In this document: positions 7,751 through 11,989 of the stretch, piece by piece
How the letters are laid out: each line of letters begins with the position of its first letter
Numbering within the stretch: position 1 is the first letter of the stretch
Assembly: GCA_026770585.1 (NCBI GenBank)
Contig: MU646506.1
Location: forward strand, 450,783-464,131
Length of the DNA: 13,349 nt
From: Baffinella frigidus
Taxonomy: Eukaryota; Cryptophyceae; Cryptomonadales; Baffinellaceae
Direction of reading: 5' to 3'
Made by a program: the position numbers and the translations under genes
The notes under the pieces: generated by a model
Database searches by the model: none
Told to the model about the DNA's origin: nothing
Seen by the model: the letters and a program-made list of their open reading frames with translations, nothing else

Positions 7751-10375
7751 AAAAAAAAGAGAGAGAGATTTGGACAAAACAAAAGCAACATGGGCGTACT
7801 GCAAGCACCCCCGGGGAGACTACGGCATTCCCCTGACGCCCTCCCTGGAGGCCCCCAGGCGAAAAAGACAGATAGATTTATAGAGAGATAGAGAGATACA
7901 GAGATAGAGAGAGTGAGGGAGAGGCAGAGAGAGAAATGGAGGGAGAGAGGGAAGGACAGAGCGAGCGAGAGAGAGAGAGGGCGAGAGCGAGAGAGAGAGA
8001 GAAAGAAAGAGAGCGAGAGAGAGCGCGCAAGTTCCTCTGAATGATACCCTGGCGGACACCACCAGGCTTGGCACACCTCAAGACGATCCTGGCAACGGGC
8101 GAGCTTCCGACGCTGGAAGAAGTGTACACAGCCTCCATGATCTGCATGATGGCCGGGTGAGCCTGCCCCGCGGTCGCTCTTTCAAACCCCAAATTCCAAA
8201 CCTCGAACCCCAAACCCTAGCGCACCAACCCCGAGGAAGCACCCCGCGAATTTGGAGCAATTTATCGAGCCCCGTTCTCCCCCCTTTATTGAAGAGTCGT
8301 GTGTCTCGACCACTGATGCGGTGTGGTTCGCAGGGCGGGCTTCATCAAGACATCGACAGACACGGAGAAACGAGAGAACACTTCATTGAACTGATCTCTG
8401 AGTTCTAGGTTCTGATGGGTTCTGAGGGGTCTTGTCTCGGTTCTGAGTGGTCGTGTCTCTCGGCACTGAAGTGGTGCGAGTGCACCGACAGGGCGGACTT
8501 CATCAAGACATCGACGGGCAAGGAGAAGGTCAACGCGACCCTCGAAGTCTCTCTCATCATGTGCCGCGCTATCCGGGTCCGCCCCCTACCGAAAATGGCT
8601 CCAATTCCGACCCCTACTCCGCTTGACCAGACCACGACTCTTGAGCAGATAGAGCCTGCTGCCAATCCTGCTGTCAATTGTCAGCATGTCTGGTGTGTCG
8701 AGATCTCTTTGGTCAAGTGCCGCACTATCCGGGTCCGTCCCGAACACCCCGCCGTAGGGCTATGTACCGCACAGAGCACGGGGGGCTGGGTGGGAGGAGG
8801 CGCTAGATGCAGAGCACAGCTCTTGACAACGCAAAGCGTTTTATGAGTGAGACCTCCAAGTCTCTCTCGTCATGTGCCGCGCCGTCCGGGTCCACCCTCG
8901 ACCCCACTTCTTTTGACCACACCACAACTTTTGACCCAGTCCAAAACTCTTGACCACACAGAGCGTATTCTGAGTGAGATCTTTTTTTGGTCATATGCCG
9001 CGCCATCCGGGTCTGCCCCCTACCGAAAATGGCTCCAATTCCGACCCCCACTCCTCTTGACCAGACCACAGCTCTTGAGCAGATAGAGCGTTTTCTCGGC
9101 TGTCAACTTTTACCGTCATTTTATTCTTTTCTGTGGCCAACGGATGCAAAAACCGCTCTGACATGCTGGGATCGGGTGCAGCTTGAGCCCTCTGGTCTCG
9201 TCCCACCTCTCCCCCAAGCGTGAAGCGGTCGTGTGTGTCACTTAACAAACCTCGCCTTCCCCCCTCCTTGTCCAGGACTACCATGGGGGCTAAACCCTAA
9301 ACTTTTTAAGTTAATTGCTTCAAGGCACGTCAACTTTTGATGAAAGTTGCGTAGTCCACCGTGTGGGATGCGACAAGCGATGTAACGAGGTGGGAGCGGG
9401 TGCAGGACTACCACGAGGCGACCGGGGTGCGGATCGGGTTCAAGCCTGCCGGCGGGATCCGCACGGCCAAGGATGCCATCTCCTACTTTGTTCTCATGAA
9501 GGAGGAGCTCGGCCAGGAATGGCTCGATGCCTCGCTGTTCCGCCTCGGTACCCGCCCAGCCCGAGCTCAAGTTTCTCAATCTTGAACCCCAAACCCTAAA
9601 CCCTGCACCACAAACCGTCAACCACAAACGACAAAAAATCACTCCGGGAGTGGCAGGGGACGCGCACCTTGGTCTTAGTGGTGTACGTTGTCCAGTGGCC
9701 CGCCCACACCTTGCTTTTCCTCGTGAAGGCTCGGCCAGGAATGGCTCGATGCCTCGCTGTTCCGCCCCGGTAACTGCCCCGCCCGAGCCACTACCGTAAA
9801 AGTGAATCAGTTATGTACCTAGATTAGATTGCTGTGCGCTGGTCATCTGCGGTGGGAAGGCGTGGGGTTGACTTTCGAGAAACGCTGTACCCCCGACAGG
9901 TCCTAGGCAGGTCCTAGGGCCCTACGGAAGGGCGTATGAGCCTACTGGCCACTTCAGGGATATTGGCAGAAGCAAGCACTCTCCTGACGGACTGCGAGCG
10001 CCAGCTTCACCACTCGGCATTCGGGAGGGATTTTGAGTAACCCCTACGCGATAAGACTTGGGACCCTACGGTAGGCAACCCGTAGGGGCATAGGGGGGTT
10101 GCTACGGATAAGAAGGTCGCCTCTTTGTGACCCATGAGGTGCGTTTGAGCAGGCGCGAGCACTCTCCTGACTGTAGGGTCCTGGGGGTGGCGGGTTCTGA
10201 TGAGCGAGGTACCCCTGTATTCACGGCAGATGGCAACCGCGGGGAACTTCGTCGAGCCCCGAACCCTGAACCCTCAACCCTAAGCCCAGGAGCAAGCACT
10301 CTCCTGACGGACTGCGAGCGGCAGCTGCACCACTCGGCATTCGGCTCCTACGCAGGTCCTAACCTTAACCCCTAA
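4683..10375 (+). CDS. DERA: Deoxyribose-phosphate aldolase, nine exons, 306 aa
   Basis: DERA (EC 4.1.2.4) cleaves 2-deoxyribose-5-phosphate to glyceraldehyde-3-phosphate and acetaldehyde in deoxynucleoside catabolism, usually in the cytosol. Proposed join: 4683-4941, 5077-5170, 5837-5901, 6494-6541, 7269-7319, 8066-8156, 8492-8576, 9406-9547, 10290-10375. The exons sum to 921 nt (306 codons plus stop) with matching phase at every junction and GT-AG at every intron. Landmarks: IDLTTLGGDDT (46-56), AVCVYP (90-95), VASVATGFPAGQ (112-123), GADEIDIV (140-147), LKTILATGEL (177-186), ADFIKTSTGK (204-213), GFKPAGGIRTAKDA (242-255), FRLGASTLL (276-284). D145, K208 and K244 correspond to E. coli D102, the Schiff-base K167 and K201. 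Length matches eukaryotic DERA (about 318 aa in human). The start was chosen because an in-frame stop lies at 4668-4670 and MPLDM fits the family N-terminus. The stop falls inside telomere-like repeat. I see no frameshift or stop, so the gene should be functional if spliced this way. Confidence 0.9.
5077..5170 (+). CDS. DERA: DERA exon 2
   Basis: Residues 87 (end) to 118 (first two bases), including TGAVCVYPDRV and IPVASVATG, the second and third barrel strands. Acceptor TCACAG at 5071-5076, donor GG|GTATGC at 5171, phase 1 in and phase 2 out. The preceding intron is only 135 nt. The following intron starts almost immediately with CT microsatellite. Confidence 0.85.
5176..5390. repeat. CT-rich microsatellite in DERA intron 2
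   Basis: CT/CG dinucleotides with a CACACACACA patch near 5356 begin five bases after the intron 2 donor and run to about 5390. The repeated leucine/serine open frames across it are artefacts. Confidence 0.95.
5484..5794 (+). repeat. 111-bp direct repeat with 200-bp period
   Basis: 5484-5594 and 5684-5794 are near-identical direct copies, exactly 200 bp apart. They run from GCGGAAAA, AGCCC, through GGAGCGCCCAGATAGACAG and ATGAATGACGC to TTCAGTACTAGGCT. Both lie in DERA intron 2. The CATTCAGTAC phrase recurs once more between them (about 5605). A diverged copy sits at 3058-3126. Confidence 0.9.
5837..5901 (+). CDS. DERA: DERA exon 3
   Basis: Residues 118-140: FPAGQ followed by the helix KHEHKLAEIRQAVADG. 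Acceptor GGCGCAG at 5830-5836, donor G|GTACCC at 5902; phase 2 in, phase 1 out. FPAGQ immediately after VATG is the family signature and fixes this junction. Confidence 0.88.
5966..6020. repeat. Partial copy of the 65-bp element family
   Basis: GTCGTAGGAGCCCCCCTACC followed by TACCGTAGGCAACCCGTAG resembles parts of the 65-bp elements at 2241-2305 and 10049-10112, rearranged into a short imperfect hairpin. It lies in DERA intron 3, 65 bp after the donor. Confidence 0.5.
6241..6471. repeat. AT/ATGT microsatellite then CT tract, DERA intron 3
   Basis: TATA/TATG repeats including seven GTAT units near 6305-6328 run to about 6412, followed by CT dinucleotides to about 6471. The CT tract ends 22 bases before the exon 4 acceptor and could serve as an extended polypyrimidine tract. 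Confidence 0.95.
6494..6541 (+). CDS. DERA: DERA exon 4 (catalytic Asp)
   Basis: A 48-nt exon encoding GADEIDIVIPRKHALCG (residues 140-156, split at both ends). D145 aligns with the proton-relay aspartate D102 of E. coli DERA, which lies in the same GADEVD context. Acceptor GTGCAG at 6488-6493, donor G|GTGCAC at 6542. Both junctions are phase 1, so the exon is symmetric. This copy is taken as the real exon because it keeps the E and D residues. Confidence 0.88.
6577..6690. repeat. GA and GT microsatellites between exon 4 and its copy
   Basis: GA repeat (6577-6602), GT repeat (6610-6636) and impure GA to about 6686 separate exon 4 from its duplicate. They are purine-rich on the plus strand, so the duplicate exon lacks the CT tract seen before exon 4. 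Confidence 0.92.
6704..6751 (+). pseudogene. Duplicate of DERA exon 4 with mutated active site
   Basis: Also 48 nt, phase 1 at both ends, preceded by GGCAG and followed by G|GTACGG. It encodes GADKIHIVIPRKHALCG: relative to exon 4 there is E143K and D145H, the latter at the position of the catalytic aspartate. From VIP to ALC the two copies encode the same residues. The frame is open, so including it in addition to exon 4 would insert 16 residues, and using it instead would give a full-length protein without the catalytic aspartate. It is either a decaying duplicate or an alternative exon; sequence alone cannot decide. Confidence 0.8.
6775..7140 (-). repeat. Large CCCTAAA/CCCCAAA telomere-like array in DERA intron 4
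   Basis: The array contains several blocks: CCCTAAA variants to about 6895, about eleven tandem CCCCAAA units (about 6896-6973), a degenerate middle, then nine perfect CCCTAAA units (7057-7119). The C-rich strand is on plus, opposite to the arrays at 358-512 and 3361-3530. The CCCCAAA block differs by one base from the telomere unit and is itself homogeneous. Confidence 0.95.
6818..6870 (+). pseudogene. Truncated third copy of DERA exon 4 donor region
   Basis: GTGCACGCCCTCTGCGGTGC and the following CCCCCCGCTCAAAGCCT match the 3' end of exon 4 and the start of intron 4 in both other copies. The GADEID part is missing. The GT donor survives but there is no acceptor-side exon sequence. Confidence 0.7.
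7269..7319 (+). CDS. DERA: DERA exon 5
   Basis: 51 nt, residues 156-173, encoding GDWEALYKEVQDFREACG, which matches the WEALYDEIRQF-KACG helix of eukaryotic DERA. Acceptor ACGCAG at 7263-7268, donor G|GTTTGA at 7320; phase 1 at both ends. The donor departs from consensus at +4 and +5, but no alternative keeps the frame. Confidence 0.85.
7528..7593. repeat. 66-bp near-perfect foldback in DERA intron 5
   Basis: Arms 7528-7559 and 7562-7593 are reverse complements at 28 of 32 positions with only two bases (GT) between them. The cores are ACCACCTGCGAGG and CACTTAGTG. A transcript would form a long hairpin. Downstream, GATGCATC-type motifs recur (7595-7672). Confidence 0.85.
7680..7768. repeat. 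(GA)n microsatellite, DERA intron 5
   Basis: GA dinucleotides with CAGACAGAGACAAAG and an A-rich interruption near 7746-7758. Confidence 0.93.
7866..8030. repeat. Imperfect GA microsatellite, DERA intron 5
   Basis: AGAGATAG, GAGAGG and GCGAGAGA variants run to 8030, ending 36 bp upstream of the exon 6 acceptor. The intron end is thus purine-rich, with no good polypyrimidine tract before 8066. Confidence 0.9.
8066..8156 (+). CDS. DERA: DERA exon 6
   Basis: 91 nt, residues 173-203, encoding GLAHLKTILATGEL, PTLEEVYTAS and MICMMAG. HLKTILATGEL is the family's fifth strand, and MAG joins directly to ADFIKTS in exon 7. Acceptor ACCAG at 8061-8065; donor GG|GTGAGC at 8157 is the strongest donor in the gene. 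Phase 1 in, phase 2 out. Confidence 0.9.
8297..8385 (+). pseudogene. Degenerate upstream copy of DERA exon 7
   Basis: The segment matches 8450-8540 at a spacing of about 153 bp, including intron sequence (GTGTCTC, CACTGA-G-GGTG), a CAG acceptor at 8331-8333 and AGFIKTSTDTEK. The Schiff-base lysine codon survives, but ADF is AGF and STGK is STDT, and similarity fades after about 8385. No matching donor is present. Confidence 0.8.
8492..8576 (+). CDS. DERA: DERA exon 7 (Schiff-base lysine)
   Basis: 85 nt, residues 203-231: GADFIKTSTGKEKVNAT followed by LEVSLIMCRAIR. K208 in FIKTSTGK aligns with the imine-forming K167 of E. coli. Acceptor GACAG at 8487-8491, donor CGG|GTCCGC at 8577; phase 2 in, phase 0 out. 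The donor is weak after GT, but the junction AIR-DYHEATG matches the family and keeps frame. Confidence 0.9.
8697..9090 (+). pseudogene. Three tandem copies of the DERA exon 7 donor region
   Basis: Copies at about 8697-8745, 8843-8965 and 8970-9090 each repeat the 3' half of exon 7 (TCTCT, GTGCCGC, ATCCGGGTC) and, in the last two, much of the following intron. The last copy is almost the same as exon 7 plus intron 7 (8560-8657), sharing CTACCGAAAATGGCTCCAAT and CTTGAGCAGATAGAGC. Each keeps the GT of the donor but lacks the FIKTSTGK half. All lie in intron 7. Confidence 0.85.
9164..9290 (+). pseudogene. Fragments of the DERA exon 8 acceptor region
   Basis: TGGGATCGGGTGCAG (about 9168-9182) resembles the intron 7 end TGGGAGCGGGTGCAG (9391-9405). 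A second fragment, CCAGGACTACCA (9272-9283), resembles the exon 8 start CAGGACTACCAC, reading DYHGG then a stop at 9291. Both are short and may be remnants of duplication. Confidence 0.5.
9406..9547 (+). CDS. DERA: DERA exon 8 (second active-site lysine)
   Basis: 142 nt, residues 232-279: DYHEATGVRIGFKPAGG, IRTAKDAISYFVLMKEELG, QEWLDASLFRLG. K244 in GFKPAGG aligns with K201 of E. coli, the lysine that tunes the Schiff-base lysine. Acceptor GTGCAG at 9400-9405, donor G|GTACCC at 9548; phase 0 in, phase 1 out. The donor hexamer is the same as that of exon 3. Confidence 0.92.
9560..9606 (-). repeat. Short CCCTAAA-like repeats in DERA introns
   Basis: Short CCCTAAA or CCCCAAA-type blocks stud the later introns: about 8184-8220 (intron 6), 9291-9303 (intron 7), 9584-9606 and 10258-10285 (intron 8). 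All have the C-rich strand on plus. The last block directly precedes the exon 9 acceptor. Confidence 0.8.
9709..9795 (+). pseudogene. Broken copy of the DERA exon 8 3' half
   Basis: It matches about 9484-9572: CGTGAAGG-CTCGGCCAGGAAT, GGCTCGATGCCTCGCTGTTC, CCGCC-CGGTA, then GCCCGAGC in the intron. A 5-nt deletion within the AAGGAGGAGCTCGG part shifts the frame, so it cannot replace exon 8. Its donor, GGTAACT at 9769, is closer to consensus than the real one. Confidence 0.85.
9970..10040 (+). pseudogene. First copy of DERA terminal exon
   Basis: After GGCAG (9965-9969) the sequence reads, in the exon 8 frame, EASTLLTDCERQLHHSAFG and then RDFE and a stop at 10038-10040. It is nearly the same as exon 9 (10290) up to AFG. 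The codon spanning the junction would be GAA (Glu) in place of the GGA (Gly) of the conserved phosphate-site GAS motif. It is open and has an acceptor, so it could be an alternative terminal exon, but the Gly to Glu change makes the downstream copy the better candidate. Confidence 0.75.
10049..10112 (-). mobile_element. 65-bp dispersed element, copy 2 (inverted)
   Basis: This is a full-length inverted match of 2241-2305: CGATAAGAC, GGACCCTACGGTAGGCAA, CCGTAG, ATA, GGGGGGTT, CTACGGATAAG. It lies in DERA intron 8, nine bases after the stop of the first terminal-exon copy. Confidence 0.7.
10153..10171 (+). pseudogene. Second copy of DERA terminal exon, interrupted
   Basis: After an acceptor-like GAGCAG (10147-10152) the frame reads GASTLLT, with the conserved Gly restored. 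At 10172 homology stops and a MITE right half begins. This copy was broken by the insertion or by a rearrangement at that point and cannot encode the normal C-terminus. Confidence 0.75.
10172..10217 (-). mobile_element. Solo half of the TIR foldback MITE
   Basis: GTAGGGTCC, a G run, GGTTCTGATGAGCGAGGTACCCCTG matches the right half of the foldback element at 10735-10855 and ends at the same point, followed by TA. It joins directly onto the broken terminal-exon copy. Confidence 0.75.
10290..10375 (+). CDS. DERA: DERA exon 9 (terminal)
   Basis: Encodes G279, ASTLLTDCERQLHH, SAFGSYAG and PNLNP, then TAA at 10373-10375. GASTLL-D-ERQ-HH matches the C-terminus of eukaryotic DERA, whose Gly-Ala-Ser binds the substrate phosphate. 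Acceptor GCCCAG at 10284-10289 is preceded by a CCCTNAA-rich tract. The last codons (AAC CTT AAC CCC TAA) and the stop arise from telomere-like repeat, so the tail PNLNP is repeat-derived. Alternatively a donor at AG|GTCCTA (10355) could lead to a further exon, but none is seen. Confidence 0.82.
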
Positions 10376-10545
10376 CTCCTAAACCCTAAACCCTAAATCC
10401 TAAACCCTAAACCCTAAACCCTAAACCTTGCACTTTCAATCCAAAATCCTAAACCCTAAACCCTAAACCCTAAACCCTAAACCCTAAACCCTAAACCCTA
10501 AACCCTGCACGTTGCACCCTAAACCCTGAAGCCTAACCGCAGGCG
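10376..10545 (-). repeat. CCCTAAA array downstream of DERA
   Basis: About a dozen CCCTAAA units in two runs (10378-10427 and 10447-10505), separated by TTGCACTTTCAATCC, then degenerate units to 10545. C-rich strand on plus. It begins before the DERA stop codon, so it would form the 3' UTR. No AATAAA is seen in or just after it. Confidence 0.93.
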
Positions 10546-10732
10546 CACACTACATGCCGCTCCCCTGAGATCCTGCATGCCGCTCTCCTGGGGTGCTGCA
10601 TCATCTAGGTCTATCTCTTACGAGGGGTCACCGAGTGCCCACTTCGTTTTTGGATTCAGCCCCGACTCCGGTTCGGTGTTTGCAGTACACGGCCTCCAAG
10701 TCTCTCTCTTTCGGTGCTGCCGCATCTACGTG
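10546..10732. other. Spacer with a possible exon 7 fragment
   Basis: No gene is recognised. ATGCCGCTC-CCTG is repeated at about 10553 and 10577. At 10690-10728, GGCCTCCAAGTCTCTCTC followed by GTGCTGCCGC resembles the third exon 7 donor copy (8851-8890), more than 1.8 kb away, which suggests further dispersal of the DERA duplication. Confidence 0.45.
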
Positions 10733-10734
10733 TA

Positions 10735-10855
10735 CAGGGGTACCTCGCTCATAAGAAACGCCCACCCCCCTAGGATCATCAGAGGGCCCTAGCTAGGCAT
10801 ATGCCTACTGTAGGGTCCGGGGGGGGGGCGGTTTCTTATGAGCGAGGTACCTCTG
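10735..10855. mobile_element. 121-bp foldback MITE with 25-bp terminal inverted repeats
   Basis: Left end CAGGGGTACCTCGCTCATAA plus GAAAC and the reverse complement of the right end differ at one of 25 positions. Similarity extends inward into a C run opposite a G run. The element is flanked by TA on both sides (10733-10734 and 10856-10857), consistent with the TA target duplication of Tc1/mariner (Stowaway-type) elements. The centre contains AGGCATATGCCT. It has no coding capacity. The family assignment is inference. Confidence 0.85.
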
Positions 10856-10963
10856 TACCAACACCGCCTGGCACCAGCAGAAGCTTGCCGGCACGGAGCA
10901 CCTGCCCTTGTCAGCTAGCCTGCCTCTAGAAGCAACGTCGACCAGTAGTAGTGATGAGGGGTA

Positions 10964-11394
10964 CAGGGGTACTTCAAGAAGAAACAGTCCACATAAGAAA
11001 CAAGGCGTTTTTGGTGTCAGAGTTTCTTAATAAATCAGAAGAAACGGAAGGCGGGCGTTCTCACTAAGTTTCTTAATAATTAAGGAACGGAAGGCGGGCG
11101 TTTCCAGGGAGTTTCTCAATAAACAAGGAACGGAACGCGGGCGTTCTCATGAACCAAAAAAAATGGCCTATAGATTGCTTACCCCCCCGGGGAATGGAGC
11201 TGGTGTATTTTCGGGCCAAAAATTATGCCAACATCTCCCGAGAAAAACGGGTTCTCGAGTGGTGCAACTTTCAAAATTCAGTGATTTTCGGGCACCCTCC
11301 CTATTACCACCATAGGGCCCTACGTGCAGGCATAGGCCTACAGTAGGGTCGTAGGGGGAGACGCTTTCTTATCAGCGAGGTACCGGCAACCCTG
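10964..11394. mobile_element. Possible larger relative of the MITE
   Basis: The left edge (10964) reads CAGGGGTAC and shortly after ATAAGAAAC. The right edge (to 11394) reads GTAGGGTC, TTTCTTATCAGCGAGGTACC, then CCTG. Each is next to TA. Inside are a 44-bp tandem repeat and an unrecognised 65-codon frame (11149-11346) rich in aromatic residues. It may be a composite of MITE pieces and not one element. Confidence 0.45.
11021..11153. repeat. 44-bp tandem repeat, three units
   Basis: Three units of about 46, 44 and 43 bp each run AGTTTCT-AATAA, AAGGAACGGAA (or AGAAACGGAA), GGCGGGCGTT. The first AATAAA occurs at about 11028. A single inverted relative lies at about 12712-12750 (AAGAAAACGCCCGC, CCGTTTCTTAAT). 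Confidence 0.85.
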
Positions 11395-11726
11395 TATCCC
11401 TCTACACGGTGTGTACGTAGGGAGACAGCGGCGCGAACGCCCCAATCTCCGACAGGAACTTCTTCGAGCCAGCAACTATGTGTCTGGACGACATCATGAG
11501 AGATAGCCTGCCAAGAGGCTCCTGACCTCTCGCTCGCCATAATCCTTCTATGTACAGGCCCGCTGTCTCGCTTCCGCCCTCTCCACCATCTTTGCCCATT
11601 GCAGAGGTGCACGCTCATCCCCCTCTCATGCGCGCAGCTTGCGTGTGCGTCAGCGCACGCACGCATGCTTGCATGGCACAGAGGCGTTGGCAACGAGAGA
11701 GAGACAGTTGTATTGCTCGTGCATTC
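11395..11726. other. Spacer with unrecognised open frames
   Basis: Overlapping open frames (11304-11774 minus, 11550-12155 plus) show no known domain, and the plus one overlaps the H2A and H2B loci in the wrong frames. Near 11640-11666 an alternating CGTGTGCG/CGCACGCA stretch forms an imperfect inverted repeat. I see no gene. Confidence 0.5.
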
Positions 11727-11732
11727 TTTATT
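11727..11732 (-). terminator. AATAAA polyadenylation signal for H2A remnant
   Basis: TTTATT on plus is AATAAA on minus, about 124 nt downstream of the H2A stop codon. Position and orientation fit a poly(A) signal. Confidence 0.5.
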
Positions 11733-11797
11733 ATGGTCACGTTCTCGAAGGCCGCGAGGAGTCGAACCACGCACCTAACTGCCCGACCTACTGTTGT

Positions 11798-11813
11798 AGT
11801 GTTGATAAACACC
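11798..11813 (-). terminator. Histone-type 3' stem-loop downstream of H2A
   Basis: On the minus strand GGTGTT-TATC-AACACT forms a 6-bp stem (closing pair G-T) with a 4-nt loop. This is the geometry of the replication-dependent histone mRNA stem-loop. It starts 42 nt after the H2A stop. A related hairpin with the same ACTGGTGT lead-in lies 34 nt after the H2B stop. Confidence 0.6.
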
Positions 11814-11855
11814 AGTACGGGGCGCGCTGCGGCGCCACCGGTGCAAGCGAGATGC

Positions 11856-11978
11856 TTACGCCTTGGCCTCCTTCTTGGACTTCTTCGGAAGAACGACGGA
11901 GTGGATGTTCGGGAGAACACCGCCCGCGGCGATGGTCACGCCGCTCCTCGTCGTTGCGGACCGCGAGCTGAACGATGG
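11856..11978 (-). pseudogene. Histone H2A 3' fragment, truncated and frameshifted
   Basis: Reading minus: [11 protein letters not shown], then after a frame change SGVTIAAGGVLPNIH and SVVLPKKSKKEAKA, stop at 11858-11856. This is the C-terminal third of H2A, the docking domain and tail that contact H3-H4. Against the universal DEELNKLLSGVT motif, the LNKLL codons are missing; the gap is best read as a 17-nt deletion, which shifts the frame. Everything upstream of about IVQLAV (tail, histone fold helices 1 and 2) is absent and is replaced directly by the H2B start region. The 3' end, stem-loop and AATAAA are preserved. It cannot encode a working H2A. Confidence 0.88.
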
Positions 11979-11989
11979 GTTTCGGTGGC

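Noticed and set aside
8415-8846. A 143-codon plus-strand frame treated as a gene.
   Set aside because: It is DERA exon 7 read through into intron 7; the part after AIR is intron sequence that is itself repeated downstream.
9315-9642. A second frame over exon 8 and a minus-strand 134-codon frame as separate genes.
   Set aside because: The DYHEATG to FRLG frame matches DERA; the others are shadow frames.
11750-11820. A tRNA-like gene on the minus strand: GGTTCGACTCC fits a B box, with a possible A box 46 nt upstream.
   Set aside because: No anticodon stem or matching acceptor stem can be folded, and the T-arm has a mismatch. The A-box part is explained by the histone-type stem-loop.
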